The notes under the pieces are model-generated. The model saw nothing but the letters and a program-made list of their open reading frames with translations. It searched no databases and had not been told where the DNA came from. This document shows positions 57,267-64,000 of a DNA stretch of 64,000 nucleotides, one piece after another; position 1 is the stretch's first letter; the number at the start of each line of letters is the position of its first letter. A program made the position numbers and the translations under genes. Source of the DNA: Trinickia diaoshuihuensis (lineage in GTDB: Bacteria; Pseudomonadota; Gammaproteobacteria; Burkholderiales; Burkholderiaceae). The stretch spans positions 124,001 to 188,000 of the forward strand of contig NZ_QUBS01000088.1 in the NCBI RefSeq assembly GCF_003390925.1. Reading direction: 5' to 3'.

Positions 57267-57327
57267 TTACCGACCCTCGGAGCGCGCGCTGTAATGCGCT
57301 CATCAAAAATCAAAAGCGAGGGATTTC

Positions 57328-57963
57328 ATGCGGACTTCTGTTCACGGCGACGGGCGACTGCCCGAAGATCTCGATGCCGCGCTGGCGAATTACCGGCATC
57401 GGATTTTCGTCGAACTGTTGGGATGGCGTCTGCCGTGTGCCGATGATCGCTTCGAGCGTGACCAATACGACCGCGACGACACCGTGTATGTCGTCGCTCA
57501 TGACGAATCGGGGGCCATTTGCGGTTGCGCGAGGCTGTTGCCAACTACCCGTCCTTACTTGTTGCAGGAACTCTTCCCGTCCTTGCTGGCCGACGGCATG
57601 ACGCCGCCGAGCTCCGCGGACGTCTGGGAACTCTCGCGTTTTGCGGCCAGCACCTCCGATGGCGCCTTCGGGGAAGAGGCGGGAGCATGGGCCGTGCGCC
57701 CGATGCTCGCGTCCGTCGTCGAGTGTGCCGTCAAGCTGGGAGCGCGCCGTTTGATCGGCGTCACCTTCCTCAGCATGGAACGGCTCTTCCGCCGCGTCGG
57801 CGTCCACGCTCACCGGGCCGGGCCCGCGCAGCGTATCGATGGCCGGATGGTTGTCGCTTGCTGGATCGATCTCGATGCTCAAACGTTGACGGCGCTCGGC
57901 CTCGATCCGGCGCTGGCCGTGCACACCGAGGAGCGCGAGCCGGCTTTGCTGGCCTTGGCCTGA
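57328..57963 (+). CDS. Acyl-homoserine-lactone synthase (LuxI family)
   Basis: 211 residues. Makes an acyl-homoserine lactone from S-adenosylmethionine and acyl-ACP. The conserved residues are present: YRHRIFVELLGW (Arg, Phe, Trp), DRFERDQYDRDDTVYVV (Asp pair), CARLLPTTRPYLL (Arg), VWELSRFA (Glu and Arg). Ser rather than Thr is at the position near RRLIGVTFLSMERLFRRVG. Acyl length cannot be read reliably. Preceded by a perfect lux box. Confidence 0.95.
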   Translation: MRTSVHGDGRLPEDLDAALANYRHRIFVELLGWRLPCADDRFERDQYDRDDTVYVVAHDESGAICGCARLLPTTRPYLLQELFPSLLADGMTPPSSADVWELSRFAASTSDGAFGEEAGAWAVRPMLASVVECAVKLGARRLIGVTFLSMERLFRRVGVHAHRAGPAQRIDGRMVVACWIDLDAQTLTALGLDPALAVHTEEREPALLALA

Positions 57964-58166
57964 CACGCTCGCTGCGGGCCGCTCTCCGGGGTTCGCGAAG
58001 GAGCGGCGGCGACCGCCTTCCAAGTTCGGCCGCTTGGCCGATCACGCGCGGCGCGTATCTGTGGTTTTCCACGAAGCCCTCGCTTGCACGCTACCGCGCG
58101 ACGAGGCCGCCTATGCGCTCGGATCGGCGCCGCGGCCCGCTGGCGTAATGTAGAAGGAGAAACACC

Positions 58167-59081
58167 GTGTATATCACTCGCGACCTGCCGGCACCCGTTT
58201 TCGACGACGATTTCACCGCCCGGACCCGAATCGAGGTTCGATACGTCGACCACCCGGTTTCGATGCCCCTGACGCGGCTGGATCGGCACGGGTTGACCGT
58301 CACTGTCGCCCATGCCGAACAGCCGGTCATCGGTCTGCCGCGGCGCGCGCTGATCGTTGCCGATGGCGCGACGCTTTGCGAGTTGCGCCTCGTCGCGCGC
58401 TCGACGGCTCCGCTGCAAGGCGATTGCGTTGCGGCGACGCTGCAACCTTCGCGTGCCGACGATCATGATCTGCTTTGGCAGGCGTTACGCGCCTATCAAC
58501 TGCACCTGTGCGCCGTCGCCTCGGGCGACGAATCGGCTCGATGGGCCGGGCCCATGGCCGGCGAAGCCGTTGCGACGACGCCCCATGCGGTTCGAACGCC
58601 GCGCGGCGTGACGCGGAGCACCGCCCTCCCGGCGCGGGCGTCCGAGGGTCCTCATGCGACGGCGTCGCTGTGGGAAAGCGAATCCGGTTTGCACAGCGTC
58701 GTTTCGTGCGATGCGGCGTTTAGCTTGGCGAGCCAAGAAGATGCTTGGTTTTTCTCGCATTGGCTCGATTACCACTTCGAGGAAATCCGCGCTTGGGCGA
58801 GGATGAGCGACGGCGCAGCCGACCTGCGCGAGATTTTCATGCGCGTCGCCGATCACGAGGTAGAGGTTCGTTTCGTCTTCCAATCTTCGGAGCGGGCCAT
58901 GCGAGCCGCCACGGAAACGGCCTGCGGCTGCATCAAGGCGGAGGCCGCTCGCCAACTCGCGATGACGATCGACTACTGCTTGCCGGGTACCGGAGCTACT
59001 TTGGCTTCGCCGATAGTATGGTCCGGGCGCGGGGCGGGCGGCCGGTCGGGGGCGAGCGTTTGCGCGTTTTCCTCGAAGTAA
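58167..59081 (+). CDS. Unknown protein downstream of the AHL synthase
   Basis: 304 residues from GTG 58167 with AAGGAGA 6 bases upstream. The N-terminal 100 residues look like a small beta domain (RIEVRYVDHPVSMPL, GLTVTVAHAEQPVIG). The middle (about 125-170) is low-complexity. The C-terminal part is helical (WFFSHWLDYHFEEIRAW, DLREIFMRVADHEVEVRFVF). No signal or membrane segment. The last 30 residues use codons rare in this window; another frame reads more naturally from about 58985 (RSYFGFADSMVRARGG), so a frameshift or sequencing error near the end is possible. Possibly quorum-regulated by position only. Confidence 0.55.
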   Translation: MYITRDLPAPVFDDDFTARTRIEVRYVDHPVSMPLTRLDRHGLTVTVAHAEQPVIGLPRRALIVADGATLCELRLVARSTAPLQGDCVAATLQPSRADDHDLLWQALRAYQLHLCAVASGDESARWAGPMAGEAVATTPHAVRTPRGVTRSTALPARASEGPHATASLWESESGLHSVVSCDAAFSLASQEDAWFFSHWLDYHFEEIRAWARMSDGAADLREIFMRVADHEVEVRFVFQSSERAMRAATETACGCIKAEAARQLAMTIDYCLPGTGATLASPIVWSGRGAGGRSGASVCAFSSK

Positions 59082-59173
59082 CGCGTCGGCTAGGTCGGTC
59101 TGGATAGGTCACCGAAAGGCAAAGCCCGCGGTGACCGCCGGATGAGCATTGGATAATTGTTGCGTTGTCGCGC

Positions 59174-59983
59174 TCAAAGCGGGTAGACGCGCAACGACTT
59201 GACCGACATCGCGTGGCCGGCCGGATCCGCGGGAATCTTGCCGGCGTAGTCCATCAGTGCCGACGACAGACGGATATCGGCCCGGCCGTTGATCGAGCCG
59301 TTCGTGCGGATCGCCGCTACGGGCTCGCCATCCACCTCGAACACGATATCGCTTGCGGTCCACAACACGCCGAAATCGTGAAAATCGCTGGAAAAATTGT
59401 CGGCGAAGCGGCTGTCGAAGCCGACCGCGAGCGGGAATGCACCGTCGATTTTGTTGTTATCGTGGAGCGTCATGCGATCGATATTGGGGTAATGCAATTC
59501 GCAGATGTCGATCTCGAAGTGATCGTCGGTGACGAGCCAGAACGCGTTATTTAGACCATCGATATCGGCGGCCCTAATGCTCGCTTCATAAAAGCCGTAG
59601 CCAAAGCGTTGCCGGCTGATGATGAAGCCGGTCGACCATCGCGCCCGGCAACCCGCGGCATCACGAGTCTGCAATTGCAGTCCGGACTCTGTCGCGACGG
59701 CGTTTTCAGGCCGCCGGCACGATTTCAGATAGTCGTCGGACTGCGCCTGCCAGTCGGAGCCGAGCGCCCCCGGATCGGAAAAGCCGGTGACGAAAAGCGG
59801 GCTGCCGTGCCGCCCGGCGCGGTAGCGCTGAATCGCCGCTCGATCGGCTTCGGTAATAGGCCGCCTCGTGCCCCATGACTGGTCGGGGTTACCCCATGTC
59901 AGTTTTTGCAGGCTCGCGGCTCGCGATAGGCAGGGTAAGCACAGGACCAGTACAACGAGAAACGCGAATTTCAGCGGACGCAT
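59174..59983 (-). CDS. Secreted glycoside hydrolase family 16 enzyme
   Basis: 269 residues from ATG 59983 (AGGTGG upstream; two codons shorter than the longest reading). Signal peptide FAFLVVLVLCLPCLSRA. GH16 lectin-like fold with FGYGFYEASIRAAD, NAFWLVTDDHFEIDICELHY containing the E-x-D-x-x-E catalytic motif (EIDICE), and SDFHDFGVLWTASDIVFEVDG. Would cleave a beta-glucan or similar galactan outside the cytoplasm; specificity cannot be read. Monocistronic, convergent with the quorum-sensing side. Confidence 0.9.
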   Translation of the reverse strand: MRPLKFAFLVVLVLCLPCLSRAASLQKLTWGNPDQSWGTRRPITEADRAAIQRYRAGRHGSPLFVTGFSDPGALGSDWQAQSDDYLKSCRRPENAVATESGLQLQTRDAAGCRARWSTGFIISRQRFGYGFYEASIRAADIDGLNNAFWLVTDDHFEIDICELHYPNIDRMTLHDNNKIDGAFPLAVGFDSRFADNFSSDFHDFGVLWTASDIVFEVDGEPVAAIRTNGSINGRADIRLSSALMDYAGKIPADPAGHAMSVKSLRVYPL

Positions 59984-60000
59984 GCGAACCACCTCTCGAG

Positions 60001-60051
60001 TTTTCGCTAGGCTGCACTATAGCAATAGCCGATTTGGCCAGTACGCGAAAA
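60001..60051 (-). promoter_or_regulatory. Probable GH16 promoter flanked by an inverted repeat
   Basis: TTTTCGC (60001-60007) and GCGAAAA (60045-60051) form a 7-bp inverted repeat about 44 bp apart, just upstream of the GH16 gene. Between them, reading on the minus strand, lies TATAGT as a possible -10 box. Weak evidence. Confidence 0.35.
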
Positions 60052-60137
60052 TACGTGGGATAGGTTCCTAATGGTTCCGAATGTGTAGCAGCGTGAACGC
60101 CGCAACGAGGCGGCCGCCCGAGGCGGCCAGCCATCGC

Positions 60138-60482
60138 TCAGTGCACTTTCGGAAAGCCGTGACGCTCCGCCAACAGCGCGAGAATTCGCTTCGAATCGGT
60201 CACGAAGCGCTTGTCGCCGAGCGTTTGCGCGTCGTCGGGGACAGGGTATTCGTCGCCCAAGACCAAAGCCGGCAACCCCTGATGCGCTTCGTCGAGCGCC
60301 GCGATCACGTCCGGCCTCGGGCGCGGGAACGGGACGCGTTTGATATCTAGCCGAGCCGTGCGCGCCGGGTCGCTCGCGAGCAGCCCTTCGATCGGCGCAC
60401 CATGAGGGCAGATGAAACGTTCGCCAGGATAGGCGGGATCGGTAAAACCCGGTTCGAGCAACAGCAGCAAATCTCGACTCAT
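60138..60482 (-). CDS. DUF3088 family thioredoxin-like protein
   Basis: 114 residues from ATG 60482 (AAGGAGAG upstream), 16 bp behind exbD. Motifs LLLLEPGFTDPAYPGERFIC, PHGAPIEGLLAS, DIKRVPFPRPRPDVIAALDE and PALVLGD fit a small thioredoxin-fold family. The active-site-like motif reads CPHG, so if relatives carry CPHC, the second cysteine is lost here. Cytoplasmic. Last gene of the tonB-exbB-exbD operon; role there unknown. Confidence 0.68.
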   Translation of the reverse strand: MSRDLLLLLEPGFTDPAYPGERFICPHGAPIEGLLASDPARTARLDIKRVPFPRPRPDVIAALDEAHQGLPALVLGDEYPVPDDAQTLGDKRFVTDSKRILALLAERHGFPKVH

Positions 60483-60498
60483 AATTCGACACTCTCCT

Positions 60499-60936
60499 TC
60501 AAGGATGAGCCGGCGGCTCTGAAACGAGCGCGACCTTCGCGTAGCCGGCGTCGTTGATTTCTCCCATCGTCGCGATGACCTTCCCATAGGGCAGCGTCTG
60601 ATCGCCGCGCAGATAGATTCGGCGTTCGCGATCGCCGCTCGATGCCTGCGCGAGCACGGGCAGCAGGGTATTTTCGTTGACCGCGGTTTTGTCGACGTAC
60701 ACCTGGCCATGCGCATCGAGGCTCACCGCGATCGGCGGCTTTTCTTCATTCAATGGCTTGGCATTGCTCGTCGGCAAATCGACCTTCACACCCGACGCCA
60801 TCAACGGCGCTGCAATCATGAACACGATCAGCAGCACGAGCATCACGTCGACGAGCGGCGTGACGTTAATGTCGCTAACCGGTACGCCGTAAGTCGCACC
60901 CGGCCCATAGCCCGAATTGGGTAGACGCACGCCCAT
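60499..60936 (-). CDS. exbD: ExbD proton-channel subunit of the TonB system
   Basis: 145 residues from ATG 60936, one base after the exbB stop. Single membrane helix with the proton-carrying Asp in INVTPLVDVMLVLLIVFMIA, then a periplasmic domain (IAVSLDAHGQVYVDKTAVNE, RIYLRGDQTLPYGKVIATMG). Works with ExbB to energise TonB. Confidence 0.95.
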   Translation of the reverse strand: MGVRLPNSGYGPGATYGVPVSDINVTPLVDVMLVLLIVFMIAAPLMASGVKVDLPTSNAKPLNEEKPPIAVSLDAHGQVYVDKTAVNENTLLPVLAQASSGDRERRIYLRGDQTLPYGKVIATMGEINDAGYAKVALVSEPPAHP

Positions 60937-60937
60937 G

Positions 60938-61768
60938 TCAGGCTCCCGTCGCGGCCACGCCGCCGGTCGCGAAACCGGCCGCATGGCCTGCCGTCTCGCC
61001 GCCCGTCCCGCGCGCGGCGGCACCCGCGTGATTCAAGCCGTGCGCGCCGTTCGAATGAGCGAGCTGGGTATCGCCGGCTTCGAGCGCTCGCGACAGCTCC
61101 ACTTCGACGATTCCGGCCAGGGAGCCGAGGCGATTCGCGTAGACGCCGAGGTCGCCGGACGCGCGGTTATAGGCCACGACAGCCGGAATCGCGGCGACGA
61201 GCCCGAGCGCGGTGGCAAAGAGCGCCTCCGAGATGCCGGGCGCCACGACGGCGAGGCTCGTGTTGTTAGTCGCCGCGATACCTTGGAACGCGTTGATGAT
61301 GCCCCACACCGTGCCGAACAACCCGATGAACGGCGCAACCGACCCGACGGTCGCCAGCAACGGCAAGCCGCGCTGTAATCGCTCGATTTCGACGCCGGTC
61401 GCGATATGTGCGACTCGCCCGATGCGCTCCTTCAAGGCATCGCGAGCGGCGGGCGTATGCGTCAACTGCGCCGCATGGCTTCGATCCCACTCGCCGGCGA
61501 TCGCCGCATGGACGCTCGCGAATGGATCGGACGGCGCTTTCGCGAGCGCCTCGGATAGCGCCGCGAGTCCATCGGGCTGCGCGAGCGCCGCATGCCAGCG
61601 CGCGGCGCGCTCGCGCAATTCGCGAAAGCGCAAGAGCTTGTCGGCGATAACGGCCCAGCTCGCGAGCGAAGCGAGCACGAGTACCGCCATGATCGTCTTG
61701 ACGACGGGATCCGCCTGCAAAAAGAGTCCCCACGGAGAGAGATGCTGCGCGATTTGAACAGTGCTCAT
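60938..61768 (-). CDS. exbB: ExbB proton-channel subunit of the TonB system
   Basis: 276 residues. MotA/TolQ/ExbB fold with three membrane helices: IMAVLVLASLASWAVIADKL, LLATVGSVAPFIGLFGTVWG and ISEALFATALGLVAAIPAVV. A Gly/Ala/His-rich C-terminal tail of about 40 residues follows. Lies 36 bp after tonB, with GAGGA before the start. Confidence 0.95.
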   Translation of the reverse strand: MSTVQIAQHLSPWGLFLQADPVVKTIMAVLVLASLASWAVIADKLLRFRELRERAARWHAALAQPDGLAALSEALAKAPSDPFASVHAAIAGEWDRSHAAQLTHTPAARDALKERIGRVAHIATGVEIERLQRGLPLLATVGSVAPFIGLFGTVWGIINAFQGIAATNNTSLAVVAPGISEALFATALGLVAAIPAVVAYNRASGDLGVYANRLGSLAGIVEVELSRALEAGDTQLAHSNGAHGLNHAGAAARGTGGETAGHAAGFATGGVAATGA

Positions 61769-61804
61769 GAAATGACGTCCTCAACGATGATGCGGGGCAA
61801 GCCG

Positions 61805-62581
61805 TCAATCGGCCTGATAAACGATGGTGCCTTGGAGCACGTAGGAAGAGCCGCCCAACTCCGGCAGCCGCGGGAACGGCGCCGCGGCACGAATGGCGTC
61901 GTTCGCGGCCGTGTCGAGCGTATCGTCGCCCGAAGAACGCAATTCGCAGCGCAAGAGCGTTCCGTCGGGCGCCAACGTCAAGCGATAACCGACGCGCCCT
62001 TCCAAGTGTTTGAAGCGCGCGATGCGCGGATAGTGCTCGGCCGCACTGCTGTTGATGCGCTCGAACACCCGGTTGACGTAGTCGGACGGGATGCCGTCCT
62101 GGCTAATCACACGCGGGGCCGGTGGCGCGGACGGTGCGGGCGGCGCAGGCGGTGCGGCCACGACGGGCTGCGGCGCGGCCGGTTGCGCGGGCGGTGTGGC
62201 AATCTGCGCCGTTGCGGGCGGCGCGGCTACCGTACGCGGCTGCGGCTGCATGCTACGCACCGGCTGCGGCGCCACATGCGGCACGTTAGGCCGCGCGGGC
62301 TCGGCGCGCTTGAGAGGTTGCGGCTCGGGCTGCTCGACTTTTGGCGGCACTACTTTGACGGGCTGCGGCGCGGGTCGCTCGAGTATCAGCGTGATCGCCT
62401 TCTCGGGCGCAGCGCTGTGCGGTTCGTACGCGGACCATGCGGCCAGCGCCGCGAGCGCCACCGCATGCAGCGCGACGGACGCCAGTAGGCCACGCTGCTC
62501 GCGCCACGCCGACGCTTGACGGCGCACGGACGCGGTACGCGCATCGAGCAGCGGCCATGCAAGTGCGGAACCGTCGTTCAT
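61805..62581 (-). CDS. tonB: TonB energy-transducing protein
   Basis: 258 residues. N-terminal membrane anchor (about 31-50), proline-rich periplasmic spacer (about 65-158; QPVKVVPPKVEQPEPQP), and C-terminal TonB domain (about 165-258: VNRVFERINSSAAEHYPRIA, GRVGYRLTLAPDGTLL, SYVLQGTIVY). The start codon overlaps the ABC-transporter stop by one base (TGATG), so translation is coupled to the gene upstream. Confidence 0.93.
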   Translation of the reverse strand: MNDGSALAWPLLDARTASVRRQASAWREQRGLLASVALHAVALAALAAWSAYEPHSAAPEKAITLILERPAPQPVKVVPPKVEQPEPQPLKRAEPARPNVPHVAPQPVRSMQPQPRTVAAPPATAQIATPPAQPAAPQPVVAAPPAPPAPSAPPAPRVISQDGIPSDYVNRVFERINSSAAEHYPRIARFKHLEGRVGYRLTLAPDGTLLRCELRSSGDDTLDTAANDAIRAAAPFPRLPELGGSSYVLQGTIVYQAD

Positions 62582-64000
62582 CAGAGCACCTTCGACAAAA
62601 ACTCGCGCGTGCGCGGATGCTCCGGCGAACCAAGCACCCTTTCGGGCGAGCCTGTTTCGACGATACGGCCGCGATCCATGAACACGATCGTATCGGCCAC
62701 TTCCCGCGCAAAGCCGATCTCATGGGTGACGATGATCAGCGTCGTCCCCGAGCGCGCCAATTGACGAATCACATCGAGCACTTCGGTCACGAGCTCGGGA
62801 TCGAGTGCCGAGGTTGGTTCGTCGAACAACAATACTTTCGGTTTCAACGCGAGCGCGCGCGCGATCGCCACGCGCTGTTGCTGCCCGCCCGATAGCTGCC
62901 GCGGCCATGCATCGGCCTTGTTCGCCAAGCCCACCCGCGCGAGCAGCTCGCGCGCAAGCTGCTGCGCCTCGGCGCGCGGCACGCCCGCCGCGACGGGCGC
63001 TTCGACGATGTTCTCCAGCACGCTCAAATGCGGAAAGAGGTTGAAGCCCTGGAACACCATGCCGACGTCGACGCGCCGCGATAGGATGTCTTTTTCCTTG
63101 AGCTCGTACAGCGTGCGGCCCTCGCGGCGGTAGCCGAGCAACTCGCCGTCGACGTCGATGAAGCCGTCGTCCAGGCGCTCGAGATGGTTGATCGAGCGCA
63201 GCAGCGTCGATTTGCCCGAGCCCGATTGACCGAGTACGACCGTTACGCTGCCCGAAGGCACGGTCAGCGAGATGTCGTCGAGCACCTTCTGCGCACCGAA
63301 GCTCTTCGACACGCGATGAATGCGCACCGTACCGCCCGTGCGGTGCTCGGCCCAGCGCGCGGCGGCCGCCGCGTCGATCGACTGGGCCGGCGCGGCCGCC
63401 TGCGCGCTGGCGCTCGTCCGTCGCTCGTCGCGCAAGCGGGCACGCCATCGCGCGATCTGCGCGCCGATCTTCGAAGGCACGGGATTGCGCGTCGCACCGC
63501 GCGCGAAATAACGTTCGACGTGCACCTGAATGGCGGACAGGACGGTCAAGATGATCAGGTACCAAACCGTCGCGACCATCAACAACGGAATCACCTCGAG
63601 GTTACGGTGGTAAATGATCTGCACCGTATAGAACAATTCGGGCATCGCCAGAACATAGACGACGGACGTGCCCTTGGCGAGCCCGATGATGTCGTTGAAC
63701 GCGGTCGGCACAATCGAGCGCATCGCCTGGGGCAGCACGATGCGACGGACTTGGCGGCCGCGCGGCAAGCCCAGCGCCGCTGCCGCCTCTAACTGCCCTT
63801 GATCGACCGATAGGATCCCGCCCCGAACGACTTCCGCTGAAAACGCCGCATGATTGAGCGCGAGCCCGAGTACGGCCGCGAGGAACGGCCCGATCAGTTC
63901 GGTGGTCGGTTGCTCGAAGAACGTAATGTGCGTAAACGGCACGCCAAGCCAGACGTGCTCGTACAGATAGCCGAGATTGTTCAAAATCAACAGCAGCACG
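62581..64000 (-). CDS. Amino-acid ABC transporter, fused permease and ATP-binding protein, cut by window edge
   Basis: C-terminal 473 residues; the N-terminus lies beyond 64000. The permease part has helices and the EAA-type loop (EAAAALGLPRGRQVRRIVLP, QAMRSIVPTAFNDI) of polar-amino-acid (HisM/GlnP) permeases. After an Ala-rich linker (about 50 residues), an ATPase follows with Walker A GQSGSGKST, signature LSGGQQQRVAIARAL, Walker B VLLFDEPTSALDPE and switch His in IVTHEIGFAREVAD. Such fusions import amino acids or sulfur compounds across the inner membrane. Coupling to tonB suggests that its substrate enters the periplasm through a TonB-dependent receptor, inferred. Confidence 0.9.
   Translation of the reverse strand, partial: VLLLILNNLGYLYEHVWLGVPFTHITFFEQPTTELIGPFLAAVLGLALNHAAFSAEVVRGGILSVDQGQLEAAAALGLPRGRQVRRIVLPQAMRSIVPTAFNDIIGLAKGTSVVYVLAMPELFYTVQIIYHRNLEVIPLLMVATVWYLIILTVLSAIQVHVERYFARGATRNPVPSKIGAQIARWRARLRDERRTSASAQAAAPAQSIDAAAAARWAEHRTGGTVRIHRVSKSFGAQKVLDDISLTVPSGSVTVVLGQSGSGKSTLLRSINHLERLDDGFIDVDGELLGYRREGRTLYELKEKDILSRRVDVGMVFQGFNLFPHLSVLENIVEAPVAAGVPRAEAQQLARELLARVGLANKADAWPRQLSGGQQQRVAIARALALKPKVLLFDEPTSALDPELVTEVLDVIRQLARSGTTLIIVTHEIGFAREVADTIVFMDRGRIVETGSPERVLGSPEHPRTREFLSKVL

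Overview
The window looks like chromosomal DNA of a Burkholderiaceae bacterium (Burkholderia sensu lato; Paraburkholderia or Trinickia are plausible, but the sequence does not settle the genus). Supporting traits are GC-rich coding with strong third-position bias, a liuABCD leucine operon, a LuxR / RsaM-like / LuxI quorum-sensing module, a choline ABC transporter with a GbdR-type regulator, and an array of DUF2827 genes. I see no rRNA, tRNA, CRISPR array or insertion sequence, and no stretch over 300 bases without a gene.

Layout. (1) 1-13.4 kb is a surface-adhesin locus. It holds the 3' part of a giant trimeric autotransporter whose stalk is almost only Ser/Thr-rich 7- and 11-residue units, then an OmpA-like lipoprotein. 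After an AT-rich promoter region comes a tightly packed operon of three DUF2827 paralogues, a periplasmic peptidyl-prolyl isomerase, a TPR protein fused to a glycosyltransferase-like domain, and a DUF937-like membrane protein, closed by a clear intrinsic terminator. (2) 13.5-21.6 kb holds yccF, a choline-type ABC system (choV, choW, GlxA-family regulator, choX), a TorF-like porin, CDP-diacylglycerol pyrophosphatase and two tandem paralogous lipoproteins. (3) 21.6-28.3 kb holds liuABCD (leucine catabolism) with a divergent TetR regulator. (4) 28.4-40.2 kb is mixed housekeeping: DUF2891, a GntR/aminotransferase divergent pair, a glycogen-debranching-type enzyme, an alpha/beta hydrolase with a MOSC protein, an orphan MreB, a UbiB-like protein lacking kinase residues, and an L,D-transpeptidase. 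(5) 40.4-44.5 kb is a three-gene phosphorelay. (6) 44.7-55.8 kb holds an AraC-type regulator and two transcription units for valine/isobutyrate breakdown (acyl-CoA dehydrogenase; acyl-CoA synthetase-mmsA-mmsB-hydroxyisobutyryl-CoA hydrolase), separated by a two-partner-secretion-type exoprotein. (7) 55.8-59.1 kb is the quorum-sensing module with two lux-box-like sites. (8) 59.2-64 kb holds a GH16 glycosidase and a minus-strand operon of a fused amino-acid ABC transporter (cut by the window edge), tonB, exbB, exbD and a DUF3088 protein.

Two points deserve most attention. First, the 1-13.4 kb locus could be a dedicated glycosylation and export system for a Ser/Thr-repeat trimeric autotransporter, a Gram-negative analogue of serine-rich-repeat adhesin loci; this is inference from gene content and order. 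Second, a 77-bp element occurs twice (65 of 77 bases identical), before the acyl-CoA dehydrogenase and before the acyl-CoA synthetase/mms operon. This directly suggests one local regulon, most simply controlled by the adjacent AraC-family protein.
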